This document shows positions 37,754 through 46,524 of a DNA stretch of 64,000 nt, piece by piece. The notes beneath the pieces were generated by a model that was not told the origin of the DNA, did not search any database, and saw nothing but the letters and a program-made list of their open reading frames with translations. The stretch is from Streptomyces natalensis ATCC 27448 (lineage in GTDB: Bacteria > Actinomycetota > Actinomycetes > Streptomycetales > Streptomycetaceae). The stretch spans positions 1 through 64,000 of the forward strand of contig NZ_JRKI01000045.1 in NCBI RefSeq assembly GCF_000935125.1, read 5' to 3'. A program made the position numbers and the translations under genes. The stretch's first letter is position 1. Every line of letters begins with the position of its first letter.

Positions 37754-40170
37754 CGTCGGGCCACCGCCTTCGCCGTGGCCCGGGGGGTGACCCGCCACTG
37801 CCTCTCGCCCAGCGCCTCCTTGAGGTGGGCCTGCCGGACGACCATGTTCTTGAAGTGGCTGTAGAAGACGGTCGAGACGAGGAAGTACGACCAGAACCAG
37901 CGGCGCCGGGCGCGCAGTTCGGGGACGGCCAGGCGCCAGGCGAAGAGGGCCTGCACCGGTCCGGCGGCCAGGGTCAGGACCATCGCCAGGACGCACACCG
38001 GCACCGCCCAGTCCAGGCGGTCGAAACCACCCTTGCGCCAGGCCGAGTAGAGCAGGATGGGCAGGATCTGGAGCGTCAGCCAGGGCTGCGCCTCGCGCCA
38101 GCCGAGCAGCAGTGCCAGGCCCAGTTTCTGACGGGCCGTGAAGACGGGTGACCGCAGCCCGTGCCAGAGGTGTTTGAGGGAGACCTGGAGCCAGCCCTGG
38201 GCCCAGCGGGAGCGCTGGTTCCACAGCGCCGCAAGGGTGGTGGGGGCCAGTTCGCGGGAGATGAGGGTGCGGTCGACGGCGAAGCGGGCGCCCTCGTTCA
38301 GGGCGCGCAGGGTGGAGTCGATGTCCTCGGTGAGCATGGAGCCGTGCATCCGGGTGCGGGCCAGCAGATCGGTGCGCCAGAAGCCGTTGGAGCCGCCGAA
38401 GACGCCGAAGCCGTACAGGCGGGTGCGGCCGGGGTGGCTGACCGCGTAGATCGCCTCGAACTCGGCGGCGACCAGCCGGGCGACGCGGGAGCTGTCGCCG
38501 TTGCGGATCACGCAGTGGCCCTGGACGACGTCGTAGCCGTTGGACAGCCAGTGCCAGGCGTGCTGGAAGGCGGTCGGGGCGGGGTGGTGGTCGGCGTCGA
38601 AGATGCCGACGAATTCGCCGCGGACGCGGGTGACGGCGGCGTTGATGTTCTGCGCCTTGGAGGTCGAGCCGGCGACCGGCAGCAGGACCAGGCGCGGATC
38701 GCGGGCGGCGATCTCGCGCAGGGTGTCCTCGACGGGCAGCGGGTGGGGGGTGTTGTAGGCGAGGACGATTTCGAGCTCACCGGGGTAGTCCAGGCGCAGG
38801 AACGATTCGACGGTGTCGACGATGGTCGCGGCCTCATTGGGCAGGTAGGCGGCGATGACGGCGCTGGCGGGCGGATAGGGCGCGCCGGGTGTCTCGGGCC
38901 GCGGGACGGAGTCGAGTGCGTAGAGGCACTCCAGGACGATCAGGAGGGCGGAGAGGACGAGTCCGCCGACCACCGCCCAGTACATGTCCGAGCCCAGGTC
39001 CCAGCCCAGTGCGTAGGTCTGCCGGTAGAGCGCGAAGGGGACGCCGATGCCGAGCAGCAGCGCGAGGAGCGGGGAGAGCGAGGCGAGGGCGGGGCGGATC
39101 AGGGAGCCGAGGGGACGGCGCCGGAGGCGGTGGGCGGCGGGGCGCATCCAGGGGGCGTAGCGCACCGGGCGCAGGTCGCGGTGGCGGAGCGCTTCGACGG
39201 CCGCGTCACGGGCCTTGCCCAGGGCCTGGGTGCCGTTGTCGCATGCGGCCAGCGGGAGGTAGCCGACCGCCGGGGTGAGCCGGACGTTCTCGTCGGCGAC
39301 GATGAAGCGGGTGCCGGCCACGGTGGTGGCGAATTTCTCCAGGCCGTGCCGGGCGGTCTCCTCGTCGACGCCGGGCAGCAGCATCAGCAGATGGCCGTCG
39401 TCGTTCCACCCGAGCCGGTCGCAGAAGCTGCCGGTGCGCTCGGCGACGCCGGCCAGCCGCTCGGCGATCTCGCGGCGCACCCGGGGCCCGAGCCGGGTTT
39501 CCAGGGCGTCGGTCTCGGCGACGGCGACGAGCGCGAGGACGCCGCCCCTGCGGCCGGTTTCGGGGCGCTGGAGTTCGCGGTCGAGTTCGTCGCGGAAGTG
39601 CGGGTGGGAGTAGAGGCCGGTGCGCGGGTCCTGGAGGAGGTTTTCGACCGGTACGGGTATCCGGCGCAGTTTCGCCTCGATCCGGGCGGAGAGTTCGACC
39701 GGATCGGATGCCTCGGGGATGCAGTCGTCGGCGCCCTCGCGCAGCAGATGGGCGACGCCGGCGGGTTCGGTGCCGGCGGTGACCATCAGCAGCGGCAGCG
39801 CCCGTCCGGCGGGGACGGTGCGCACCTCGCGGATGACGTCGAGTCCGGGGTGGCCGTGGGCGGGCCGGCCGTCTCCGCCGGCGGGGTCGTGGCGTTCGTC
39901 GAGGGCGACGATGGCGTCCGGCGGGGCCTGTCCGACGCGGCGGGTGACGTCGCCGGGCGGGGCCTGGCTGACATCGTGTCCGGTGGCGCGCAGGGTCTGG
40001 GTGAGCCGCTCCAGCCGTGGTCCTGGAGTGCCGACGACCAGGACGTGTCCGCCGGGACGGGCCGGGGCGGTGTCGGCGTCGGGGGTGTGGTCGTGGTCGT
40101 GGTCGTCGGCTGTGCCCAGCAGGGCGGTGGGTGAGCCCTGGGAGCGTATGGGGTGCGAAGTGAGCACCAT
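37750..40170 (-). CDS. GT2 membrane glycosyltransferase fused to receiver-like and GGDEF-like domains
   Basis: An 806-residue protein. Residues 30-160 look like a response-regulator receiver fold (HVLVVGTPGPRLERL, LLMVTAG), residues 165-330 like a GGDEF domain whose catalytic GGDEF loop is replaced by WNDDGHL, so it should not make c-di-GMP. Then come membrane helices (about 350-405), a family 2 glycosyltransferase (420-650) with FDADHHPAP (metal DxD), TEDIDS and QRSRWAQG (QxxRW, processive), and further helices. This is a synthase for an extracellular glycan such as cellulose, chitin or poly-N-acetylglucosamine. The ATG at 40170 has GAAAGGA upstream; an ATG at 40188 has none. It is followed by the acyltransferase (GTGA overlap). 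Confidence 0.88.
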   Translation of the reverse strand: MVLTSHPIRSQGSPTALLGTADDHDHDHTPDADTAPARPGGHVLVVGTPGPRLERLTQTLRATGHDVSQAPPGDVTRRVGQAPPDAIVALDERHDPAGGDGRPAHGHPGLDVIREVRTVPAGRALPLLMVTAGTEPAGVAHLLREGADDCIPEASDPVELSARIEAKLRRIPVPVENLLQDPRTGLYSHPHFRDELDRELQRPETGRRGGVLALVAVAETDALETRLGPRVRREIAERLAGVAERTGSFCDRLGWNDDGHLLMLLPGVDEETARHGLEKFATTVAGTRFIVADENVRLTPAVGYLPLAACDNGTQALGKARDAAVEALRHRDLRPVRYAPWMRPAAHRLRRRPLGSLIRPALASLSPLLALLLGIGVPFALYRQTYALGWDLGSDMYWAVVGGLVLSALLIVLECLYALDSVPRPETPGAPYPPASAVIAAYLPNEAATIVDTVESFLRLDYPGELEIVLAYNTPHPLPVEDTLREIAARDPRLVLLPVAGSTSKAQNINAAVTRVRGEFVGIFDADHHPAPTAFQHAWHWLSNGYDVVQGHCVIRNGDSSRVARLVAAEFEAIYAVSHPGRTRLYGFGVFGGSNGFWRTDLLARTRMHGSMLTEDIDSTLRALNEGARFAVDRTLISRELAPTTLAALWNQRSRWAQGWLQVSLKHLWHGLRSPVFTARQKLGLALLLGWREAQPWLTLQILPILLYSAWRKGGFDRLDWAVPVCVLAMVLTLAAGPVQALFAWRLAVPELRARRRWFWSYFLVSTVFYSHFKNMVVRQAHLKEALGERQWRVTPRATAKAVARR

Positions 40171-40968
40171 CGGGGTCCTTTCTGGCAACGAGGCATGCCG
40201 AAGCCGGTCCGGGAGCGCGAGGTGCGGCGGTTCGGACCGGGGCGGCAGGGGCGCGAGGGCGTCGATGACGCCGGCCGGGCCGCGGCCGTGGCGGGCCGCC
40301 GGGTGACGTGGGGAGTCGCCCGGGCGATCAGCGAAGGGCGCGCGGTGGCGCGGGGATCATGAGGGGAGAGCGCCGGGCGACACGGAGGCGTCTGTCAGAT
40401 TCATGACAAACACCGCTTTCGCAGGCACCGGCAGCGACTGTCTCTCCGCGGATCGACCCGACGCACAAGGGCGCACGGCCAGGGAGCCAGAGGCTGATGA
40501 GCCAGGAAATGCGCGGACGCATTCCAGCATTGATCGCATATGAAGGGTCCCATCCTGCATCGGATTGTGGGGGAGGACCGGATTTCAGTTGTGCCAAAGG
40601 ATGCCGCGTGACGGGCCTTCGGGCAACGCCACCCTCGCTGATCACTGTGACGCCGCATCTTCGCCCACGTAACGCTCTCATTACGTCCCGCCGTCATCGC
40701 GGTCTCGATGTGCGCTACCACCCCGTACGTACTACTCCATCGGCTATACACGGTAAGGAGGTTGATGAGCGATATCGGACGATAAGGACCAATTCCCTGC
40801 GCAACCTTCACCGTTCACCCGTCAGCCGCCCCGGCGCCTTCATTTCCCAGGAGATCTGGAGGTTCGTACGTCTGCACCGTCTGTTAATCTGCCCGCTCCT
40901 GGATATTCCTCCATCTCCCGCTCCCAAGCACCCCTTCGCTTCGCCGGGTGCAGCGAGGTGTCCCGCAC
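40171..40968. other. Long divergent spacer between the GT2 operon and the XRE regulator
   Basis: About 800 bp without a convincing gene and lower in GC than its flanks between 40380 and 40900. It holds an inverted repeat TGTCA-N6-TGACA (40393-40408), several TA-rich stretches and a tiny ORF with a near-perfect ribosome site (40765-40785). Both flanking genes could have long 5' leaders here. I looked for the core of a c-di-GMP or c-di-AMP riboswitch on both strands and did not find one I could defend. Confidence 0.5.
40765..40785 (+). CDS. Six-codon candidate leader minigene
   Basis: TAAGGAGGTTG directly before ATG AGC GAT ATC GGA CGA TAA (peptide MSDIGR). The ribosome site is one of the strongest in the window but no protein of size follows in that frame. 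It lies about 180 bases before the XRE regulator. It may be a leader for attenuation or ribosome standby, or chance. Confidence 0.3.
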   Translation: MSDIGR

Positions 40969-41691
40969 GTGTACAGCACTCCGTTTTCCCCGCAAGAAGC
41001 CCGTTCGGCGCGGGCCCGGGTGGGCCTGACCACCGCTCAGGTCGCCCAGTCCATGGCGGCGTGCGGCGCCCCGGCCCGCCCCGAGTCGATCGAGGCATGG
41101 GAGTACGGCTCCCAAGTACCGACCGAGGCCCAGCTCTTCGCGCTGGCCGACGTCCTGTGGTGCGCGCCCACGGTCCTGATGGGCGTGGAGCCCCGGACCC
41201 TGGCCGAGCACCGGATGGCGCGGCAGCTGAGCGCGGAACGGCTGGCCCAGCTGATCGGCATGGACCCGGGCGCCTACCGGCTGGCCGAGGAGGCACAGCG
41301 CTGGAACGGCGACTACCGCCGGACCAAGGCGCTGGTGGACGCGCTGGGGCTGTCGCTGCGCAAGCTGATCGGGGTGATGGGGCAGGACGACGAGCTGGCC
41401 GGGCATCTGCGGGCGGCCATCGAGGGGCGCTGGAAGTCGCATGTCTCTCCGATCATGGAGATCACCACGCTGAACAAGACCCGGGTGAGCGATGCGCTGC
41501 GCACGATGCACGGGGAGTTCGCGGAGTTCGCCGAGCGCTACATGGGGCATGTGGTGGCCCGTAACGACGACGCCCGGCTCAAGGAGGTGGCGGCCGAGCG
41601 TTCGGCGTATCTGCGGCGGCTCGTCGACCACTTCTGGGATCTGATCGGCGAGGCCGGTGAGGTGCCGCCGTTCAACTCGGTGACGCACTGA
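40969..41691 (+). CDS. XRE-type regulator with two helix-turn-helix units
   Basis: A 240-residue cytoplasmic protein. Two Cro/CI-type helix-turn-helix repeats are seen: FSPQEARSARARVGLTTAQVAQSM (about 4-55, then LFALADVLWCAPTVLMG) and LSAERLAQLIGMDPGAYRLAEEA (about 85-140, then ALVDALGLSLRKLIGVMG). The C-terminal 90 residues are helical and may dimerise. The GTG at 40969 gives VYSTPFSPQEARSARAR, the N-terminus I recall for Streptomyces relatives, with GAGG about ten bases upstream; a GTG at 40948 has no ribosome site. It is divergent from the glycan operon, which it might control. Confidence 0.8.
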   Translation: MYSTPFSPQEARSARARVGLTTAQVAQSMAACGAPARPESIEAWEYGSQVPTEAQLFALADVLWCAPTVLMGVEPRTLAEHRMARQLSAERLAQLIGMDPGAYRLAEEAQRWNGDYRRTKALVDALGLSLRKLIGVMGQDDELAGHLRAAIEGRWKSHVSPIMEITTLNKTRVSDALRTMHGEFAEFAERYMGHVVARNDDARLKEVAAERSAYLRRLVDHFWDLIGEAGEVPPFNSVTH

Positions 41692-41714
41692 GCGAAGCGG
41701 CGGCGCCGGGAGTG

Positions 41715-41754
41715 CGCCGGACGCGGGCGGCGCTGTCGCGGCCCGCGTCCGGCG
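41715..41754. terminator. Bidirectional hairpin terminator
   Basis: Perfect 14-bp arms CGCCGGACGCGGGC / GCCCGCGTCCGGCG with a 12-base loop, midway in the 69-bp space between the convergent XRE and permease stops. It can serve both genes. Confidence 0.85.
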
Positions 41755-41760
41755 GTGGCG

Positions 41761-43209
41761 TCAGTACGCGGCGACACCCGTCGACGGGCCGCCCGGGGCC
41801 GCGGGGCCGTCCGCTTCGTCGTCCTCGATGTCGTCCCAGTCGATTTCCCTCGACGAGCGGCGGGTGAGGACGTTGAAGAACAGATTGAGCAGGATGGCGG
41901 TCAGTCCGCCCAGGGTGATCCCGCTGTCGAGGATCGCCTTCACATCGGCCGGCATCCGGTCGAAGAACGGCGCGACCGCGGTGGGCAGCAGCCCGGCGCC
42001 GAGGCTGACGGCCAGGATCAGGGCGTTGCGCTCCTCGCGCAGGTCCACCTTGCCCAGGATCTGGATGCCGACGGTGGCGACCATGCCGAACATCGAGACG
42101 GCGGCGCCGCCGAGCACCGGGTGCGGGATCACGGCGACCACCGCGCCGACCTTGGGCAGCAGCCCCACGCCGACCATGATCAGACCGGCCGCGACCACGA
42201 CGAAGCGGCTCATCACCCGCGACATCCGCACCAGACCGATGTTCTCGGCAAAGGCCACATAGGGAAAGGAGTTGAACACTCCGCCGAGCACGGTGGCGAC
42301 ACCGTCGGCGCGCAGCGCATTGGCCACGGTGGTGTTGTCGACCCTTTTCCGGGTGATTTCCCCGATCGCGTACACGTCTCCGGTGGTTTCCACCATCGTG
42401 ATCAGCATGACGACCACCATGGCGATGATCGGGAACAGCTGGAACTTCGGCATTCCGTAATGGAACGGGGTGCTGACGCCGAACCAGCCGGCATGGCCCA
42501 CCGCGCTGAAATCGACATCGCCGAGGCTCCAGGCGACCCCGGTACCGGCGACCAGCCCGAGCAGAACGGCCAGACTGCTCAGATACGGCTTTCCGATCCG
42601 GACCATGAGCAGAATGAACAGCAGGGTACCCAGGGCGTATGCGAGGTTTTTTCCGGAGGCGTATGCGGGGTGCCCTATCAACTGCGCACCGCCGGCCGCG
42701 TCCTGGAGTCCCTGGGGTATGAGGGTCAGGCCGATGATGGTGAGGATCGTGCCGATGACGACCGGCGGGAAATACTTCACGAGTTTGCTGAAGAACGGCG
42801 CGAAAAGGAACGTCGCGATTCCGGCGGTGATGCAGGCGCCGTAGACGACGAGCAGTCCGGCGACGCCGCCGCCCGCGCCCAGGCCGATGGCGATCATCGG
42901 GGAGACCGCGGTGAAGGTGACGCCCTGGACCAGCGGGAGCCGGGCGCCGACCTTCCAGATGCCGAACGCCTGGATGATGGAGGCGATTCCGCAGGTCAGC
43001 AGGTCCGCGTTGATGAGGTAGACGAGTTGGTCGTGGGTCAGCCCGAGGGCGTTGCCGACGAGCAGGGGGACGATGACGGCCGCGGCATAGAAGGCGAGGA
43101 CGTGCTGGAAACCGTAGAGCGCGAGTTTGCCGACGGGGAGCACCTCGTCGACGGGATGCGTTCCTTGGCCGGAGAACTGCGGGGAGGATTGTCGGGAGGA
43201 TCGTGCCAT
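41761..43209 (-). CDS. Uracil/xanthine permease (NCS2 family)
   Basis: A 482-residue nucleobase:cation symporter with about 14 membrane segments. Signature parts: VDEVLPVGKLALYGFQHVLAFYAAAVIVPLL (30-50), QGVTFTAVSPMIAIG, the family stretch MVETTGDVYAIGEITRK (about 290; Glu of the substrate site), NSFPYVAFAENIGLVRMS and the tail NLFFNVLTRRSS followed by an acidic stretch. It imports xanthine, uric acid or uracil; sequence alone does not decide. ATG 43209 has AAGG five bases upstream. The molybdenum enzyme at 59-63 kb is not a xanthine dehydrogenase by its subunits, so no direct link is drawn. Confidence 0.9.
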   Translation of the reverse strand: MARSSRQSSPQFSGQGTHPVDEVLPVGKLALYGFQHVLAFYAAAVIVPLLVGNALGLTHDQLVYLINADLLTCGIASIIQAFGIWKVGARLPLVQGVTFTAVSPMIAIGLGAGGGVAGLLVVYGACITAGIATFLFAPFFSKLVKYFPPVVIGTILTIIGLTLIPQGLQDAAGGAQLIGHPAYASGKNLAYALGTLLFILLMVRIGKPYLSSLAVLLGLVAGTGVAWSLGDVDFSAVGHAGWFGVSTPFHYGMPKFQLFPIIAMVVVMLITMVETTGDVYAIGEITRKRVDNTTVANALRADGVATVLGGVFNSFPYVAFAENIGLVRMSRVMSRFVVVAAGLIMVGVGLLPKVGAVVAVIPHPVLGGAAVSMFGMVATVGIQILGKVDLREERNALILAVSLGAGLLPTAVAPFFDRMPADVKAILDSGITLGGLTAILLNLFFNVLTRRSSREIDWDDIEDDEADGPAAPGGPSTGVAAY

Positions 43210-43586
43210 CTCTGCCTTGCCTTCACGAGGTAGGTGAATAAGAAGGGAGACCGGCTCCGCCAGGTCCGGAGTCGTGTCCGGACGGGATGGCGGGACCGGT
43301 CGGGTCCTACAAAGCCGACGGTGAGCGGTGTTGCCGACACCACGTAGCCCTGCTGCGCATTGTGTCCCGGTTCGACAGGACTTCCTTTGATTGGCCGGGC
43401 AAATTCCGGCATTTCCTTGGAATGTGCGGGTGGACCGATCGGGAGCGCTCACCTTAGTTGACCTGGGGCATTTCTCGCGAGTAACCGGCGATCATCTCGT
43501 CAAGAGGCCGCCCCACCTGCGAATTTGCGCCCTTCGCCGGTCCGGGCGAACAGGCGGGGCCCGGCCCGCCGCCGTAAAATCCTGAT
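43210..43586. other. Divergent promoter region, permease / FHA-ABC
   Basis: A 377-bp spacer. It includes the short palindrome GGTGTTGCCGACACC (43327-43341), which may be an operator for the permease, and an AT-richer part at 43370-43460. No coding pattern in any frame is convincing, and no riboswitch was recognised. Confidence 0.4.
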
Positions 43587-45932
43587 ATGGCCATGCGCCC
43601 GGACGCCCCCGCGCCGGCACTCCTCGTCGAGGCCGACGGCGGCTCGGTGGTGATGGATCCGCGCCGGACGTACCACGTGGGCCGCGACCCCACCGGTGAA
43701 GTGGTCCTCCACGACGCCCGGGTCTCCTGGCACCACGCGGTGCTGCGGACCGACCACGGCCACTGGCTGCTGGAGGACGAGCACAGCACCAACGGGACCT
43801 ACGCCAACGGGCGGCGGGTGGTCCACTGCGACGTCGGGCCGGGCAGCGTGATCCGGTTCGGCAATCCCACCGACGGGCCGTGCGCGGTGCTCAGCGGCGC
43901 GCCACCGCCCCGGACGGACGCGCCGCGGCCGTCCGCCGTCTCGTATCCCGCCGCCACCCGCACCTTCCGGCAGCCCAGCTCCGTACGCCCGCTCCCCCGC
44001 GCCGCCCGGACCACCCGGATCGGCCGCGCACCCGGCAACGACCTGGTCGTCGACGATCTGGCCGTCTCGCGCCGGCACGCGGAGCTGCTGACCGGACCGG
44101 ACGGCTACGAGATCGTCGACCTCGGCAGCCACAACGGCACGTACCTCAACGGCCAGCCCGTCGCCCGCGCCGCGGTCGTCCCCGGCGACATCATCGGCAT
44201 CGGCCACTCCGCCTTCGCGCTCGTCGGCGAGGAACTCCAGGAGTTCATCGACACCGGCGAGGTCTCGCTGGACGTCCAGGACCTGGCCGTCCACGTCGAC
44301 CGGGGCCGCAAGACGCTCCTGGACCGCGTGTCCTTCCCCGTGGGGGAGAAATCGCTGCTGGCGGTGGTCGGGCCCAGCGGAGCCGGCAAATCGACGTTGC
44401 TCAATGCGCTGACCGGGCTGAAGCCGGCCGACCACGGCGCGGTGCTCTACGACGGACGGGACCTCTACCGCGACTACGCCGAACTGCGCCAGCGCATCGG
44501 GCTCGTCCCGCAGGACGACATCCTGCACTCCCAGCTGACCGTGCACCGGGCCCTGGGCTACGCCGCCCGGCTGCGCTTCCCCGAGGACACCGCGAAGGCC
44601 GAACGGCAGGCCCGGGTGGAGGAGGTCATCGAGGAACTGGGCCTGACCCAGCGGGCCGGCCAGCCCATCCACAGCCTCTCCGGCGGCCAGCGCAAGCGCG
44701 TCAGCGTCGCCCTGGAGCTGCTGACCAAACCCTCGCTGCTCTTCCTCGACGAGCCGACCTCCGGGCTCGACCCCGGAATGGACCGCTCGGTGATGCACAT
44801 GCTGCGCGGGCTCGCGGACGACGGCCGCACCGTCATCGTCGTCACCCACAGCGTGCTGAGCCTGGACGTGTGCGACCGGCTGCTGGTCCTCGCCCCCGGC
44901 GGGCGGATCGCGTACTACGGGCCGCCCGAAGAGGCCCTGCGGTTCTTCGGGTTCACCCAGTGGCCGGAGGCGTTCGAGGCCTTCGAGGCGGATTCCGCAC
45001 GGGACTGGGCGGGGCAGTACCGCGCCTCGCCGCTGTACCGCCGCTATATCGCCGGCGACTCCCGGCAGCCGCGGCACGCACCCGAGGCGCCGCGCGGCCC
45101 GGTGGCCGCGCCCAAGGCGCAGAGCTGGGGCGGGCAGCTGCGCACGCTGATGGGGCGGTACGCGGCGGCGCTGAGCGCGGACCGCACCTTCCTGATCATC
45201 ATGGTCGCGCTGCCGTTCGTGATGGGCGCGATGGCGCATGCGCTGGCGGGCCGCGCCCTGACCCGGGACTCGGCGCTCAACGCGCTGCTGATCCTGTGCG
45301 TCGGCGCGGTGCTGACCGGCGCCGCCAATGCCGTACGCGAACTGGTCAAGGAACGCACGATCTATCAGCGGGAGCGGGCCGTGGGCCTGTCCCGCTCGGC
45401 GTATCTGATGTCCAAGGTGCTGGTGCTGGGCGCCGTGACGGTCGTCCAGGCCGTGGTGCTGACCATGGTCGGCCTGTTCGGTGTGCGGCTCAACGCCCCT
45501 GCCGGATCAGGGGTGTTGATGCCGCCCCTTGTCGAAATCACCTTGGCCGTGGCGCTGTTGGCGTTCACGGCGATGATGCTCGGCCTCTTCGTCTCCGCGC
45601 TGGTGCGCAAGGAAGAGGTCACCATGCCGCTGCTGGTCCTCCTGGCGATCGTGCAGGTGGTCTTCTGCGGTGCGCTGTTGAAGCTGTCCGGGACACCGGG
45701 GCTGGAGCAGCTGTCGTGGCTGGTGCCGTCGCGATGGGCGCTCGGCGCGATGGCGGGCACCATCGATCTGCACCGGATCGTGCCGCAGGGCATCACCGCG
45801 GACCCGCTCTTCCAGCACCGGCCGGGGATCTGGCTGCTCGACATGGCGATGCTGATCGTGCTGTCCCTCGTCCTCGGCTTCCTGGTCACCAAGCTGCTGC
45901 GGCGGCGTGAGCCCGAGATCATGCGCAAGTAG
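43587..45932 (+). CDS. ABC transporter with two FHA domains fused to permease
   Basis: A 781-residue half-transporter. Two forkhead-associated domains come first: 25-95 (VGRDPTGEV, WHHAVL, STNGTYANG) and 145-215 (IGRAPGNDLVVDD, SRRHAELL, HNGTYLNG), which bind phosphothreonine. The ABC ATPase (about 235-460) has Walker A GPSGAGKST, signature LSGGQRKR, Walker B LLFLDEPTSGLD and the switch His in VTHS. Six membrane helices of ABC-2 type follow (about 535-775). This is the White/ABCG-like plan of Streptomyces and mycobacterial phospho-regulated exporters. The Ser/Thr kinase two genes on is the likely source of the phosphothreonine. The substrate is unknown. Confidence 0.92.
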   Translation: MAMRPDAPAPALLVEADGGSVVMDPRRTYHVGRDPTGEVVLHDARVSWHHAVLRTDHGHWLLEDEHSTNGTYANGRRVVHCDVGPGSVIRFGNPTDGPCAVLSGAPPPRTDAPRPSAVSYPAATRTFRQPSSVRPLPRAARTTRIGRAPGNDLVVDDLAVSRRHAELLTGPDGYEIVDLGSHNGTYLNGQPVARAAVVPGDIIGIGHSAFALVGEELQEFIDTGEVSLDVQDLAVHVDRGRKTLLDRVSFPVGEKSLLAVVGPSGAGKSTLLNALTGLKPADHGAVLYDGRDLYRDYAELRQRIGLVPQDDILHSQLTVHRALGYAARLRFPEDTAKAERQARVEEVIEELGLTQRAGQPIHSLSGGQRKRVSVALELLTKPSLLFLDEPTSGLDPGMDRSVMHMLRGLADDGRTVIVVTHSVLSLDVCDRLLVLAPGGRIAYYGPPEEALRFFGFTQWPEAFEAFEADSARDWAGQYRASPLYRRYIAGDSRQPRHAPEAPRGPVAAPKAQSWGGQLRTLMGRYAAALSADRTFLIIMVALPFVMGAMAHALAGRALTRDSALNALLILCVGAVLTGAANAVRELVKERTIYQRERAVGLSRSAYLMSKVLVLGAVTVVQAVVLTMVGLFGVRLNAPAGSGVLMPPLVEITLAVALLAFTAMMLGLFVSALVRKEEVTMPLLVLLAIVQVVFCGALLKLSGTPGLEQLSWLVPSRWALGAMAGTIDLHRIVPQGITADPLFQHRPGIWLLDMAMLIVLSLVLGFLVTKLLRRREPEIMRK

Positions 45933-45948
45933 CGTCGAGGAGCCGCCT

Positions 45949-46524
45949 GTGACCGCGCCTGCATTCCTTCCCAGCCATATCGTCCCGCCGGACGGGATGG
46001 CGGCCTGGTCGGCGCCGGACGCCGCCCGGCCGACCGTGCCGCTGGACCCGCTGCTGCCCGTCCAGGTCGTCGACCGGCGGGGCGACTGGGCGCTGGCGCT
46101 GTGCTCCAACGGCTGGTCCGCCTGGGTGGACGGCCGGCTGCTGCTGTCCGTCCCGCGCGATCCCCCCGCCGCCGGGGCGGCGCCCGCCCGGACCGCGGAC
46201 CCCCGTCCGCTGCTGGGCGCCGTCGAGAGCGAACTGGCCCGCTACCGCCGCCTGGTCGAGGAACTGGCCGCGGGCCGACTGGACGGCGAGTCGTTCGGGT
46301 CACGGACCCGGGGCCTGCGGGTGGGGGTGGTGGTGGACGGCGACGCGGTGTGGCTGTACGACGCGCGGCACGAGCGGTGGTGCTACTGCGACGGGGTGTC
46401 ACTGGAGACGTATGCGGTGACGGCGGAGCCTTCGGTGGAGGGGGGCGGGACTGCGGGGGACGGCGGGGACGGCGGCGCGCCCGAGGCCCCGGACCCCTCT
46501 CCCGCGTACGGTGACGCACGATGA
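45949..46524 (+). CDS. Small protein linking the FHA-ABC and kinase genes
   Basis: A 191-residue protein without membrane segments. The first 80 residues contain an SH3-like or barrel pattern (VPLDPLLPVQVVDRRGDWALALCSNGWSAWVDGRLLL), a helix ESELARYRRLVEEL follows and the rest is beta then a disordered Gly-rich tail. The GTG at 45949 has GAGGAG six bases upstream; the ATG of the kinase overlaps its stop (ATGA). No named family is known to me. From its place it may bring the kinase to the transporter. Confidence 0.75.
   Translation: MTAPAFLPSHIVPPDGMAAWSAPDAARPTVPLDPLLPVQVVDRRGDWALALCSNGWSAWVDGRLLLSVPRDPPAAGAAPARTADPRPLLGAVESELARYRRLVEELAAGRLDGESFGSRTRGLRVGVVVDGDAVWLYDARHERWCYCDGVSLETYAVTAEPSVEGGGTAGDGGDGGAPEAPDPSPAYGDAR

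Noticed and set aside
38670..39680. Active diguanylate cyclase in the GT2 fusion
   Set aside because: The GGDEF loop is WNDDGHL, so catalysis is not expected.
40401..40811. A 136-codon minus-strand frame in the long spacer
   Set aside because: Codon use is unlike coding DNA here (mixed third positions), it lacks a ribosome site and shows no domain.
40171..40968. c-di-GMP or c-di-AMP riboswitch in the long spacer
   Set aside because: No defensible match to the conserved cores on either strand; the thought came only from the neighbouring glycan genes.
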